Assembly: GCF_003270085.1 (NCBI RefSeq)
Contig: NZ_QFDQ01000076.1
Span: forward strand, 1-38,605
Length of the DNA stretch: 38,605 nt
From: Streptomyces triticisoli
Lineage (GTDB): Bacteria > Actinomycetota > Actinomycetes > Streptomycetales > Streptomycetaceae
Direction of reading: 5' to 3'
Positions within the stretch are counted from its first letter, which is position 1. Each line of letters starts with the position of its first letter. The notes beneath the pieces were generated by a model. The model had not been told where the DNA came from, did no database searches, and saw nothing but the letters and a program-made list of their open reading frames with translations. The translations under genes and the position numbers were made by a program. Shown here piece by piece: positions 22,774 to 31,110 of the stretch.

Positions 22774-22818
22774 GTGATGCGGTGTGCCCGGGAGTCCTTT
22801 CCGGGCACACCGCATCAC
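22774..22818 (+). terminator. Strong terminator between Q-rich and subtilisin-like genes
   Basis: An 18-bp perfect stem, GTGATGCGGTGTGCCCGG with its complement, and a 9-base loop ending TTT. It starts 12 bases after the Q-rich stop. Expression of the downstream gene must come from read-through or its own promoter at 22819-22880. Confidence 0.88.
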
Positions 22819-22889
22819 CGTGGAAGCGCGAGCCGCCCGTAGTCGGATCGGGAGCACAAGCACGATGCAAACGTGGTGAAGGGGACGTA

Positions 22890-24635
22890 ATGGCCAAGGA
22901 GAGGCCCGGAAACAACCGCGAGAGCGGGTCCAACGGCGCGGGGGCCGGTGGGTCGGCGCCCGAGAGCAAAGAGACGGGGCCACGCGGGAAGGGCGCCCCG
23001 TCACCGATCACGGTGCAGTCGCGACGGGGGCGGTACATGGTGGCGCCGCTGCCCCAGCAGATGCTCCCGCCGGGAGTGCCCGGACTGAGCATGGACGCGG
23101 TGTGCGACCGGCTGGACCGGATGTCCGACGTCAGGGTGGTCCGCAGGCTTCAGCCCTCGGCGAAGATCAGGTCGGCCGGTGTGCAGCCCGCCTGCCCGGA
23201 ACTGGCGGTCGTCGAGGCGGCCGAGGCCCAGGTACCGGCGATGCGGTCGCTGCACGTGCACATCGAGCCGGACCTGCCGCTGTCCGGCACCGGACCCGCC
23301 CCCGTGCCGACCGCGGGGATGCTGCCGCTGCGCGATCCCGGGCTGGTCGCGCCGCTGGAGGAGCCCGTGGAGATCCGGCTCCGTGTCTGCGGCCCGGACG
23401 GCGAACCGCTGGCAGGCGCGGGAGTGTTCCTGATCGGCGCGAACTGGCCGAGCCAGGGCACCACCGGGGCCGACGGCACGGTCACCATCACGCCGGCGAC
23501 GGAGACCGCGCAGTCGATCCAGTCCCTGTACGTGCGGCCCGTGGTCGGATACATGGACCGCTGGATCCACCGGCCCGACCTGTCGGCGAAACAGGAGAAT
23601 CTGATCACCCTGACCCCGCTGGCCGAGGTGTACCCGGAGCTGGAGGACCGGCAGCGGTACGGCTGGGGCCAGCAGGCCATGCGGGTGGACCGGCTGCCCC
23701 CCACGTTCCGCGCCTTCGGCATCAGGGTCGCGGTCATCGGCTCGGGTGTCAGCGCCGAGCACCCCGACCTGAGGCACCAGGTGCGCTCCGGGGTGGACCT
23801 CGTGCGCGGTAAGGACAAGGGCTGGGCCCACGACGTGCTGGGCAGCGGCACCCATGCGGCGGGCATCATCGCCGGTGGGGACACCGGCAAGGGCGTCATC
23901 GGCATCGCGGTCGACGCCGAGATCGAGGTCTGCCAGGTGATGCCCGACGGGCGTTTCAGCGACCTGATCGCCGCCCTGGACCACTGCATCGAGCGCGAGG
24001 CCGACATCGCCCACATCTCGGTGGCGACCTCGTACCCGTCGGCGCTGGTCTCCCGCAAACTCGCCGACGCCAACGCGGCGGGCATCGCGTGCGTCGCCCC
24101 GGCGGGCGACACCGGTGGGCCGGTCGCCTTCCCCGCCTCACTGCCCACCGTGTTCGCCGTGGGAGCGCTGGGCGTCTTCGGCTCGTATCCGCAGGACACC
24201 TCCCACGCCACCCATTCGGGGCCGCAGTTGACGCCCGAAGGGCTGTTCGCCGCGCCGTTCAGCTGCTACGGCTCCGGAGTCGACGCCGCCGCCCCCGGCG
24301 TGGCGGTCCTGTCGTGCGCGCCGGAGGACGGGTACGCGGCGCTCGACGGCACCGGCGCGGCCTCGGCCCACGTCGCCGGCCTCGCCGCCCTCGTGCTCGC
24401 CCACCACGAGGACTTCCACGGCCAGTTGCTGCCCCGCGGACCGGTCCGGGTGCAGCACCTGTTCGAGATCATCGCCGCCAGCTGCCGCCCACTGGCCGCG
24501 CCGGGCACGGCGGAGGCGGCCCGCGTCGGACGCGGCCTGCCCGACGCCCTCGTCGCTCTCGGCCTGGCACCCGGGGTGCAGCTCGCTCCGGCCCTGTCGC
24601 CCTACGTCCCGTACGCCTCGTCCATGGCTGGTTAG
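22890..24635 (+). CDS. Catalytically dead subtilisin-fold (S8-like) protein
   Basis: A 581-residue protein. Residues 1-45 are charged and disordered; about 155-245 form a beta-rich domain (EIRLRVCGPDGEPLAGAGVF) resembling carboxypeptidase-regulatory/Ig-like folds; about 275-560 are a subtilisin fold. Key positions are altered: the Asp motif D-T/S-G is VIGSGVSAEHPDL (Gly284); His322 is kept in GSGTHAAGIIAG; the oxyanion Asn is Asp407 in APAGDTGG; the Ser motif GTSMA is GTGAASAHVAG (Gly489). With nucleophile and Asp both gone, proteolysis is not expected. There is no signal peptide, so it is probably cytoplasmic. AAGGGGA lies 6 bases before ATG. Neighbouring pairing with the Q-rich protein suggests a binding or scaffold function. 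Automatic annotation would call it an S8 peptidase. Confidence 0.9.
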   Translation: MAKERPGNNRESGSNGAGAGGSAPESKETGPRGKGAPSPITVQSRRGRYMVAPLPQQMLPPGVPGLSMDAVCDRLDRMSDVRVVRRLQPSAKIRSAGVQPACPELAVVEAAEAQVPAMRSLHVHIEPDLPLSGTGPAPVPTAGMLPLRDPGLVAPLEEPVEIRLRVCGPDGEPLAGAGVFLIGANWPSQGTTGADGTVTITPATETAQSIQSLYVRPVVGYMDRWIHRPDLSAKQENLITLTPLAEVYPELEDRQRYGWGQQAMRVDRLPPTFRAFGIRVAVIGSGVSAEHPDLRHQVRSGVDLVRGKDKGWAHDVLGSGTHAAGIIAGGDTGKGVIGIAVDAEIEVCQVMPDGRFSDLIAALDHCIEREADIAHISVATSYPSALVSRKLADANAAGIACVAPAGDTGGPVAFPASLPTVFAVGALGVFGSYPQDTSHATHSGPQLTPEGLFAAPFSCYGSGVDAAAPGVAVLSCAPEDGYAALDGTGAASAHVAGLAALVLAHHEDFHGQLLPRGPVRVQHLFEIIAASCRPLAAPGTAEAARVGRGLPDALVALGLAPGVQLAPALSPYVPYASSMAG

Positions 24636-24670
24636 GACCGTCACCGTCCCCCCCCTCTGCCGACCTGCGA

Positions 24671-24703
24671 AGCGGCACCCGCCTCGAGGGAGCGGGTGCC
24701 GCT
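24671..24703 (+). terminator. Terminator after pseudo-subtilisin gene
   Basis: A perfect 12-bp stem AGCGGCACCCGC / GCGGGTGCCGCT with a 9-base loop. Confidence 0.85.
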
Positions 24704-24730
24704 CGGCTTGTCGGACGTCCCGGGTCGTCG

Positions 24731-24793
24731 CCCGGGTCGCCCGGGTCGCCCGGGTCGCCCGGTGCGCCCGGTGCGCCCGGTGCGCCCGGTGCG
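24731..24793 (+). repeat. 9-bp tandem repeat, noncoding
   Basis: Three copies of CCCGGGTCG followed by four of CCCGGTGCG: a minisatellite made of two unit variants arranged in blocks. It is intergenic, between convergent genes. The rest of 24794-24987 carries a looser repeat built on GGGAGCCGTGGC and shows no gene. Confidence 0.9.
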
Positions 24794-24987
24794 TGCGGTA
24801 GTGCCTCGCAGCCGGCTGCCGCCCACGGATGCGGGCGGTGCCCGGTGTCCTGCCGGCCCGCGGTGGGCGTGCGCATGCCGCCGGGCGGGAGCCGTGGCGG
24901 CTGTCCCGTCCGACGGGAGCCGTGGCCACTGCCCCACCCGGCGGAAGCCGTAGCCGCCACCCCACTCGGCGGCATCGGCCCGACCGG

Positions 24988-26256
24988 TCAGCGCAGCGGG
25001 TCGAACGGCGCCAGCGGGGAGGGCCGTTCGCCGGTGACGATCATTTCGGCGAGCAGCTGTCCGGTGGCCGGGCCGAGGGTGATGCCCCACATGCCGTGGC
25101 CGCCCGCGGCGAACACCCGGGGGGAACGCGTGGCCCCGATCAGGGGCAGTCCGTCGGTCGTGCACGGGCGGGAGCCGACCCACTCGTCCTGGCGGGCGTC
25201 CAGGTCGGCGCCGCGCAGCAGCGGGCGTGCGGCCTCGGCGATGGCGTTGATCCGGCGGGCGTCCAGGGGCGCGTCCGGCTTGCGGAACTCCATCATTCCG
25301 GCGACGCGCAGACGGTCGCCGAGAGGTGTGCAGGCGACGCGCTGAGCGGGGAAGTAGACCGGACCGGACGGCACGTGCTCCACGGGGACGCTGAAGCTGT
25401 ACCCGCGGCCGGCCTGCACGAGGGAGCGCACGCCGAACTTCCTTGCGTGGCGGCCGAGCCAGGCTCCGGTGGCCAGCACCACGGCGTCGAAGTGCTCGTT
25501 CCCGCCCCCACCGGTGAGGACGGTGGCACCGGCCGCCGCGTCCCGTACGTCGGTGACCTCCGTGCTCTCCCGGATCACCCCGCCCCTGGCGCGGACCGCG
25601 TCGGCCAGGGAGTGCACGAAGTGTCCCGGGTCGATGTAGCGCTGGCCGTGCAGCCGGATCGCCGCGCCGATCTCGTCCGACAGGGACGGTTCGATCCCCC
25701 TGGCCTCGTCGCCGTCGAGGACGTCGAACTCCATGGTCTGGCCCGCGGCGTGGATCTGTTCGAGCTCCTCCAGCAGAACCCGGCGCTCCGCGGACGTGCG
25801 GTAGGCCGCGAGGAAGGACTTGGCCTCGAGGGTGTGTGCCTCGACGCCGCCTTCGGCCAGCGTGTCGAAGCTCGGCAGCGCCAGGCTGTTGATGGGGACG
25901 AGGGCACGCATCGCCCGCAGCCACTTGGCCGCGGTGCTGTTGCGGGCGAAGCCCGCGAGGAACCTGAGCAGTTTCGGGTTCGCGCTCGGCGGGACGTAGA
26001 CCGGGGAGGACGGGCTGAGCACCGCCCGCACCCCGTAGGTGAGGACCGCGGGTTCGGGCAGCGGCGTCGCCAGGCCGGGGGTCAGCCATCCGGCGTTGCC
26101 CCAGGACGAGCCCGCGGCCACCCCCTCGCGGTCGTACACGGTGACGCTGACGCCCCGCTCCTGCAGGAACCAGGCGGTGGACAGTCCGACCATGCCCGCG
26201 CCGACGACGGCGACACGGCTGGGGCCGGAGTGTGCGGGCGAGGGAGGGCGGGTCAT
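24988..26256 (-). CDS. FAD-dependent D-amino-acid-dehydrogenase-like oxidoreductase
   Basis: A 422-residue DAO-superfamily flavoprotein. The N-terminal dinucleotide-binding motif is VAVVGAGMVGLSTAWFLQER (GxGxxG, 15-34). SSWGNAGWLTPGLATPLPEP is the hallmark of DadA-type D-amino acid dehydrogenases, and the C-terminal FAD contact is GGHGMWGITLGPATGQLLAE. It would oxidise a D-amino acid or related amine in the cytoplasm or at the membrane. The ATG has AGAGG upstream. It is transcribed divergently from a PucR-type regulator 130 bases away, the usual layout for a regulator controlling its neighbour. The exact substrate is not readable; proline-derived substrates are also possible. Confidence 0.9.
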   Translation of the reverse strand: MTRPPSPAHSGPSRVAVVGAGMVGLSTAWFLQERGVSVTVYDREGVAAGSSWGNAGWLTPGLATPLPEPAVLTYGVRAVLSPSSPVYVPPSANPKLLRFLAGFARNSTAAKWLRAMRALVPINSLALPSFDTLAEGGVEAHTLEAKSFLAAYRTSAERRVLLEELEQIHAAGQTMEFDVLDGDEARGIEPSLSDEIGAAIRLHGQRYIDPGHFVHSLADAVRARGGVIRESTEVTDVRDAAAGATVLTGGGGNEHFDAVVLATGAWLGRHARKFGVRSLVQAGRGYSFSVPVEHVPSGPVYFPAQRVACTPLGDRLRVAGMMEFRKPDAPLDARRINAIAEAARPLLRGADLDARQDEWVGSRPCTTDGLPLIGATRSPRVFAAGGHGMWGITLGPATGQLLAEMIVTGERPSPLAPFDPLR

Positions 26257-26386
26257 ACGGAACCTCTTCTTCAGGGCGGTGGTGCCTTTGATGGTGAGGC
26301 CGGCCGGCCCCGTTGTCTTTGTGCTGGGCGGCCAATGGAGTGAGGGCCGATGATGCCCGGAGCACTATCGCCTGGGTCACAATGGG

Positions 26387-28138
26387 GTGCATGAGCGTGA
26401 GCAGTACCCCCTGCCGCACCGCGGGGCGCCGACCGTGATCACCGTCACCGACCTCGTGGACTCCCTGGGAGCCGGGTTTCTCCGTACGGTCGTTGCGGCC
26501 GGCAACGCCGAGGTGCACGACGTCGCCCTGGCCGAGCCCGGCGACACACCGGGTCAGCCGGGGGAACTCGTCCTCGGGGTGGGCGTGACGGACCGGTCCG
26601 GGGCCCTCGCCCTGCTGGAACGGGCCGCCGGGTCGGCGGCGGCGGGCCTCGTGCTCAAGGGGCCCGCCGCGAGCGACCCGCAGGTGGCCCGCGCCGTACG
26701 GAGGATGGCGGGTCCCGCACTGGTGGAACTGCAGCCGCACACCTCGTGGGCGCACGTCGTCTGGCTGCTGCGCGGCGTCATCGACCGGGCCTCCGCGCCC
26801 GACACCGGCGCACTCGGCACCGCCGGTCCGCACAGCGACCTGTTCGCCCTGGCCGACAAGGCGGCCGAGATCATCGACGCGCCCGTGACGGTCGAGGACG
26901 CGCAGTCCCGCGTACTCGCCTACTCCGCACGGCAGGACACCACCGACCCGGCGCGGGTCTCCACCATCGTGGGACGGCGCGTACCCCCGGAAACCCTGAC
27001 GCACTTCCGGGCCAGCGGCGTCTTCCGCCGGCTCGCCCGCTCCAACGACCCCATCTGGACCCCCGCCGGCCCTGACGGCACCCTGCCCAGACTGGTCGTC
27101 CCCGTGCGGGCCGGCGGCGAGTGGCTCGGCTCGATCTGGGCCGTGGTCAAGTCGCCGGTTCCCCCGGAGCGCATCCGCGAGCTCGGCGATGTGGCCTCCG
27201 TCGTGGCCCTGCATCTGCTGCGGCTGCGCGCCGAGGCCGACATCGCACGGCGGGTGTCGGCCGGACAGCTGCGGGCGGCGCTGCGCGACGGCGCTGTGCC
27301 GGGCCGGGGACCGGGAGCGGTCGTCTCACTGCCGGCCGGCCCCTGGCGGGTGGTGGCCTTCGGGTCGACCGGTACGACTGGTACGGCCGGTGGAGCCGGC
27401 GGGGCCGGTGCGGCCAGTGCGACCGGTGCGACCGGTGCAACCGAAGGCGTACGCAGACAGCTGGACCTGTGGGAATCGGTCGCACGCCGCTTCGGCTGGC
27501 ACCAGCCCCTGCTCGCCGACCTCGACGGGCTGCTGTTCGCCCTGGTCGCCGAGCGGCCACCGGGCAGACGGCGGGCCGCGCCCGGCACCCCGGCCGAGGC
27601 CGGAGCGGGCACCCTCGACTGGCTCCGGCAGGTGCTCACCGAGATACGCGCGCACGACCCCGGCCTGTACGCCGCGGTCGGCCGCCCCGCCCACTCCCCC
27701 GACCAGCTGCCACGCTCCACGGCGGAAGCCGTCGAACTCCACCGGCTGATCGGCGCCGGCCGGCTCCCCCTCTCCCACAGGACGGGGACCGTGCTGATGG
27801 AGGACGCCTGGGACGCCGTCGTCATCGAGCGCGCCACGGCCGCCGTCGGGACCGACACCGGCCTGCTCGGCGGCCCGCTCGCCGCGCTGCGCGCCCACGA
27901 CGAGGAGCACGGCACGCCGTACCTCGCGACCCTCGCGGCCTGGCTGGACCACTTCGGCGACCCCCAGAGCGCCGCACGCCTCCTTCGGATCCACCCCAAC
28001 ACGCTGCGCTACCGGCTCCGCAAGCTCGAGGAGACGGTCCCGGTCGACCTCACCTCACCCCGCCGACGGCTGGCACTGCGGCTGCAGCTGACGGCCATGG
28101 GCGAGCCGCCACCGCACGGCGAGCCGCCGCGCCCCTGA
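26387..28138 (+). CDS. PucR/CdaR-type transcriptional regulator
   Basis: A protein of up to 583 residues. The N-terminal region (VITVTDLVDSLGAGFLRTVV...) is a PucR-type sensory domain with a GAF-like middle (ALADKAAEIIDAPVTVEDAQ, SRVLAYSA). The C-terminal helix-turn-helix of the PucR family is YLATLAAWLDHFGDPQSAAR, then LLRIHPNTLRYRLRKLEE. A Gly/Ala/Thr-rich linker of eight 9-bp repeats interrupts the central domain. GTG 26387 opens the frame without a good ribosome site; GTG 26435 (VITVTD) is a plausible alternative. Divergent to the flavoprotein gene, it likely activates it in response to its substrate. Such regulators act on amino acid or purine catabolism genes. Confidence 0.88.
   Translation: MHEREQYPLPHRGAPTVITVTDLVDSLGAGFLRTVVAAGNAEVHDVALAEPGDTPGQPGELVLGVGVTDRSGALALLERAAGSAAAGLVLKGPAASDPQVARAVRRMAGPALVELQPHTSWAHVVWLLRGVIDRASAPDTGALGTAGPHSDLFALADKAAEIIDAPVTVEDAQSRVLAYSARQDTTDPARVSTIVGRRVPPETLTHFRASGVFRRLARSNDPIWTPAGPDGTLPRLVVPVRAGGEWLGSIWAVVKSPVPPERIRELGDVASVVALHLLRLRAEADIARRVSAGQLRAALRDGAVPGRGPGAVVSLPAGPWRVVAFGSTGTTGTAGGAGGAGAASATGATGATEGVRRQLDLWESVARRFGWHQPLLADLDGLLFALVAERPPGRRRAAPGTPAEAGAGTLDWLRQVLTEIRAHDPGLYAAVGRPAHSPDQLPRSTAEAVELHRLIGAGRLPLSHRTGTVLMEDAWDAVVIERATAAVGTDTGLLGGPLAALRAHDEEHGTPYLATLAAWLDHFGDPQSAARLLRIHPNTLRYRLRKLEETVPVDLTSPRRRLALRLQLTAMGEPPPHGEPPRP
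27371..27442 (+). repeat. 9-bp tandem repeat in PucR-like gene
   Basis: Eight degenerate units of consensus GGTGCGGCC, coding a Gly-Thr/Ala-rich linker. Confidence 0.8.
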
Positions 28139-28205
28139 CCACCGCCCACCCGGATCAGCCCCTGTACCCCGACTCCCCTGTGCCCCGACTCCGCCGCCTC
28201 GCGAA

Positions 28206-28463
28206 CTACTCGTAGTGATAGCGAGCCTGGAGAATGATCACCTCGTGCTCCCCGGGCAGGTACACCAGACGGTGCTCATCGGTGATACGGCGAGACCAGG
28301 CACCCGCGAGTGCGTGTTTGAGCGGTTCCGGCTTGCCGATGCCCTCGTAGGGGTCGCGCAGCACTTCGTCGATGAGCCGGTTCACACGCTTGAGGATCTT
28401 GCGGTCGGCGGTCTGCCAATGGACGTAGTCCTCCCACCCGTCCGGCGTGAACGCCAGCTTCAT
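28206..28463 (-). CDS. yoeB: YoeB-family mRNA interferase toxin
   Basis: An 85-residue toxin that aligns over its full length with E. coli YoeB, a ribosome-dependent endoribonuclease. The catalytic residues fall at the same numbers: Glu46 (KPEPLKH), Arg65 (DEHRLVY), His83 and Tyr84 (ARYHYE). The typical [20 protein letters not shown] segment is intact, so the toxin should be active. It starts 4 bases inside the end of the antitoxin gene (ATGA overlap) and runs convergently with the PucR-like gene. Confidence 0.95.
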   Translation of the reverse strand: MKLAFTPDGWEDYVHWQTADRKILKRVNRLIDEVLRDPYEGIGKPEPLKHALAGAWSRRITDEHRLVYLPGEHEVIILQARYHYE

Positions 28464-28729
28464 GAACGATCCTCGTCATCGTCGTCCCTGATCAGCTCGC
28501 GGCTCTCGTACTCACCGTCGAGGGCGTTCTGGTAGGAGCGCAGCAGTCGGCGAGCGTTCGCAGGTGAGCGCAGGAGGTGCGCGGTCTCCTGCAGCGCCTC
28601 GTACTCCTCTGCCGCGACGAGGTAGGCGCTGCCGTTCTTGGAAATGATCTCTATGGCGCTGCGGTCGCTGTTGACCTCTTCGATCAGCGGGAAGAGGCGG
28701 CGCCGGGCTTCACTGGCGGTGATGGACAT
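28460..28729 (-). CDS. yefM: YefM-family antitoxin
   Basis: An 89-residue Phd/YefM antitoxin. The N-terminal DNA-binding part is [20 protein letters not shown], followed by [20 protein letters not shown], then a helical toxin-binding segment and a very acidic tail ([12 protein letters not shown]). It binds and inhibits YoeB and autorepresses the operon. A palindrome at 28751-28772, just upstream of the start, is a good operator candidate. Confidence 0.95.
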   Translation of the reverse strand: MSITASEARRRLFPLIEEVNSDRSAIEIISKNGSAYLVAAEEYEALQETAHLLRSPANARRLLRSYQNALDGEYESRELIRDDDDEDRS

Positions 28730-28750
28730 GATGCGGCACCCTCCAAATCA

Positions 28751-28772
28751 GTGGTACAAAAAACGGTACCAC
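28751..28772 (-). promoter_or_regulatory. Palindrome upstream of yefM-yoeB, operator candidate
   Basis: GTGGTAC / GTACCAC, 7 perfect pairs spaced by 8 bases (AAAAAACG), 22 bases before the yefM ATG. YefM repressors are known to bind short palindromes with a TGTAC-like core overlapping the promoter. Confidence 0.65.
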
Positions 28773-28811
28773 CGCCGTCATGTCCGTGAGTTTCACCGAA
28801 CCGCCGTTCCC

Positions 28812-29672
28812 TCACCTGGACGAGTCGGTCTCGTCTCCGCTCCCCTGTTCCGTGAGCCGGCGCAGCCGCAGGGCGGCCACCGTGGCCGTGGCGGCTGCGG
28901 CCAGGGCCGCCGCCAGTGCGAGGGAGCGGTCGGAGACGGCTTCTCCGATGCGTGTCGCCCCCTGTTCCCACGCGGCCTCGGTGTCGACGCCGAGCAGCGA
29001 GGGCAGCGCGGATGTGCCGTCGAACAGCAGGAACGCGGCTCCGAGCAGTACGAAGACGCATCCGCCGACGAGCGAGGTGGAGTGCACGGTCAAGGGGCCC
29101 AGCCGCAGGGCCCGACCCCTCAGCCAGCGTCGGCGTCCGAGATCGTAGCGGTCCCACAGCATCGCCAGGACGAACATCGGCACCGCCATGCCCAGCGCGT
29201 AGAGCGCCAGCAGCAGACCGCCGTGCAGCGGGCTGCCGTCGAGCGCGGCCACCGTGAGAATGCCGCCCAGGATGGGACCGGCGCAGAAGCCGGCCAGGCC
29301 GTAGACGGCACCCAGGGCGAAGACGGACAGGGCGGATCCCGTCCGGCGGGCTCCCGCCGCCTGCTGCAGCCGCCGGGAGCCGAATCCGAGCCCCAGGATC
29401 TGCGCGAGCCCCAGCGCGATCAGCGTCCAGCCGCCGACCGCGACCAGCGTCTCGCGGTGCCCGTAGAACAACCGGCTCGCGAAGGAGCCGGCCACACCGA
29501 GCGGCACCAGCGTCACGCACAGTCCCGCGTAGAAGACGGCGGTGCGCAGGAGCAGGCGCGTGCGCGTGGTGAAGGAGTAGGCGAAGAACGCCGGCAGCAG
29601 CAGCGCGCTGCAGGGGCTGAGCAGGGCGAGCAGCCCGCCGAGAAGGGCGGTGGCGGCGGTGATCTCGCTCAT
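28812..29672 (-). CDS. CcdA/DsbD-type thiol electron-transfer membrane protein
   Basis: A 286-residue CcdA-family protein with at least six helices. The redox Cys pair is Cys21 in ALLSPCSALLLPAFFAYSF and Cys130 in GLAGFCAGPILGG, both in their conserved contexts. It carries electrons from cytoplasmic thioredoxin across the membrane to extracytoplasmic thiol proteins. Its ATG overlaps the TGA of the DsbA-like gene by 4 bases, so the two are co-translated. The C-terminal extension with one more helix (SLALAAALAAAATATVAALR) is longer than in the minimal family. Confidence 0.9.
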   Translation of the reverse strand: MSEITAATALLGGLLALLSPCSALLLPAFFAYSFTTRTRLLLRTAVFYAGLCVTLVPLGVAGSFASRLFYGHRETLVAVGGWTLIALGLAQILGLGFGSRRLQQAAGARRTGSALSVFALGAVYGLAGFCAGPILGGILTVAALDGSPLHGGLLLALYALGMAVPMFVLAMLWDRYDLGRRRWLRGRALRLGPLTVHSTSLVGGCVFVLLGAAFLLFDGTSALPSLLGVDTEAAWEQGATRIGEAVSDRSLALAAALAAAATATVAALRLRRLTEQGSGDETDSSR

Positions 29673-30412
29673 CGCGCCGCTTCCCCGGCTTCCTCGGCCG
29701 CCTTCTCGACGGCGGCGGCGAAGGCGGTCAGCGGCTGGGCGCCCAGGATCGGCGTGGTGTTGACGAGGAAGGCGGGTGTGCTGGACACCCCCAGGGCGTA
29801 CCCCTCCTCCTGGTCCTTGCTCACCGCCTCGTTCGCGGCCTCCGACTCCGTGTCGGTGCTGAAGCGGTCGAGGTCGGCGACGCCCGCCTCACGGGCCATG
29901 TCCCGCAGGCGCGCGGCGGAGAACTCGCCCTTGTTGCGCTCTCGCGGCTTTTCGTGGGCCACGTCGTGGAACTGCCAGAACCTGCCCTGCTGCCCGGCGG
30001 CCCAGGCGGCCCGCGCGGCCCGTTCCGACTCGGCGCCGAACACGGGGAAGTTGCGCCACTCGATGCGCAGCACGCCCTTGTCCACGTACTCGCGGACGAG
30101 CTGGGGTTCGGTCTCGCGGGCGAACTTGCCGCAGAAGGGGCACTGGAAGTCCGAGTAGACGATCATCACGACGGGGGCGTCGGCCTGCCCCTTGGCCAGC
30201 GGATCCTTGGCCTCCCGGCGTGCCAGGGCGAGCAGCGACGTCTCTTGTTCGTCGGGGGCGGCGGTCGAGGTGGAGGAGGCCGGTGTCTCCTTGGCGCTCG
30301 GGCCGCCGGACGTGCCGGTGAGAGCGATGGTCGAGGCGAGGATGGCCGCCGCGCCGCTCATCGCGGTGATCAGGACCAGACGGCGACGGTGGGCACGAAG
30401 AGAGGAAGACAT
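29669..30412 (-). CDS. Extracytoplasmic DsbA-like thioredoxin-fold protein
   Basis: A 247-residue protein with an N-terminal anchor or signal (RLVLITAMSGAAAILASTIA), a Ser/Thr-rich linker, then a DsbA/thioredoxin_4 domain. The active site is DFQCPFCGKF (Cys91, Cys94), and the cis-Pro loop is GVSSTPAFLVN. The Phe-Pro CxxC composition fits oxidase or isomerase DsbA-like proteins of actinobacteria. Encoded with CcdA (4-base overlap), it probably receives electrons from, or is recycled by, that protein. The upstream neighbours are a CPVC membrane protein and a small secreted Cys-containing protein, which together form a redox cluster. Confidence 0.92.
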   Translation of the reverse strand: MSSSLRAHRRRLVLITAMSGAAAILASTIALTGTSGGPSAKETPASSTSTAAPDEQETSLLALARREAKDPLAKGQADAPVVMIVYSDFQCPFCGKFARETEPQLVREYVDKGVLRIEWRNFPVFGAESERAARAAWAAGQQGRFWQFHDVAHEKPRERNKGEFSAARLRDMAREAGVADLDRFSTDTESEAANEAVSKDQEEGYALGVSSTPAFLVNTTPILGAQPLTAFAAAVEKAAEEAGEAAR

Positions 30413-30487
30413 GGCATCTCCGGAGTGACAGGTGCGGGGAGGAAGACCAGAGGGGAGAGGAAGGGAAGGGAGACGGAGCGACGGGAG

Positions 30488-31030
30488 TCAGGCGCCGGGC
30501 CGGACGCGGCATGCCGCCTCGGACGACAGGCGCCGCAGCGCGGCCTCGGCCAGCAGGACGAGTGAGACCACCGCGACGACGGGTTGCAGCGGCGCCCAGT
30601 AGCTCAGCGCACCCGACGTTCCGACGAGGAGGAGAACGACCTTGTTGCAGACGGGGCAGCCGACCGCGAGGAAGGACAGCAGCGCACCGGCCGACCCGAG
30701 TGAGCGCCCGGTGCGCTCACGGTCGTCACTGCGCGAGGGCCCCGTCCGCACGTAGGTGGCGAGTACGACGGCCGACAGCAGGGCGGTGAGCACCAGCACG
30801 ATGTGGTTCCACCAGACCGGGGGCACCGAGCGGGAGAAGAACGGATTCGGCACCAGGGCCGTGGGCACACCGAGGGCGAGGATCACCAGCGGCGTGGCGG
30901 CCACCACGGCGATCCACCGGCCACGGGGCCAGCGGCGCAGGGCGGCCCATGCCGCTCGGGGCGAGCGGGAACGGGAAGAGGACAACGAAGACAACGAAGA
31001 CAACGAAGACGACGGGGACGACGGGGACAA
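30488..31030 (-). CDS. Membrane protein with CPVC motif
   Basis: A membrane protein of about 180 residues. After a Ser-rich, repeat-encoded N-terminus and a basic patch come four or so helices: AVVAATPLVILALGVPTAL, HIVLVLTALLSAVVLATYV, LLSFLAVGCPVCNKVVLLLV and PVVAVVSLVLLAEAAL. The GCPVCNK motif at the start of the third helix has a thioredoxin-like CxxC, which suggests thiol exchange with the DsbA-like protein encoded 75 bases downstream. TTG 31030 has GGAGGG at 7 bases and is preferred; GTG 31051 has no ribosome site. No formal family name comes to mind. Confidence 0.8.
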   Translation of the reverse strand: MSPSSPSSSLSSLSSLSSSRSRSPRAAWAALRRWPRGRWIAVVAATPLVILALGVPTALVPNPFFSRSVPPVWWNHIVLVLTALLSAVVLATYVRTGPSRSDDRERTGRSLGSAGALLSFLAVGCPVCNKVVLLLVGTSGALSYWAPLQPVVAVVSLVLLAEAALRRLSSEAACRVRPGA

Positions 31031-31034
31031 CGAG
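30981..31034 (+). repeat. 9-bp tandem repeat at start of CPVC gene
   Basis: Three copies of GACAACGAA, two of GACGACGGG and one of GACAACGAG. On the minus strand they encode Ser-Pro-Ser and Ser-Leu-Ser repeats, and they cover the preferred start codon, so changes in copy number would alter the N-terminus. Confidence 0.85.
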
Positions 31035-31110
31035 AAACCCTCCGATTGCACGGTCGCGCGATTGCGCGGTTGTACGGGCCGACAGGAGCACGCGGACTCG
31101 GTGCGCGGGC

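Noticed and set aside
24731..24793. CCCGGGTCG repeats as a replication origin or iteron
   Set aside because: There is no Rep gene, AT-rich stretch or DnaA-box-like sequence nearby; simple slippage expansion explains the pattern.
24641..27214. Very long minus-strand frame (857 codons)
   Set aside because: It overlaps the flavoprotein in a different frame and the PucR gene in antisense; the sequence is Arg/Gly/Pro-rich low complexity, a usual artefact of high-GC DNA.
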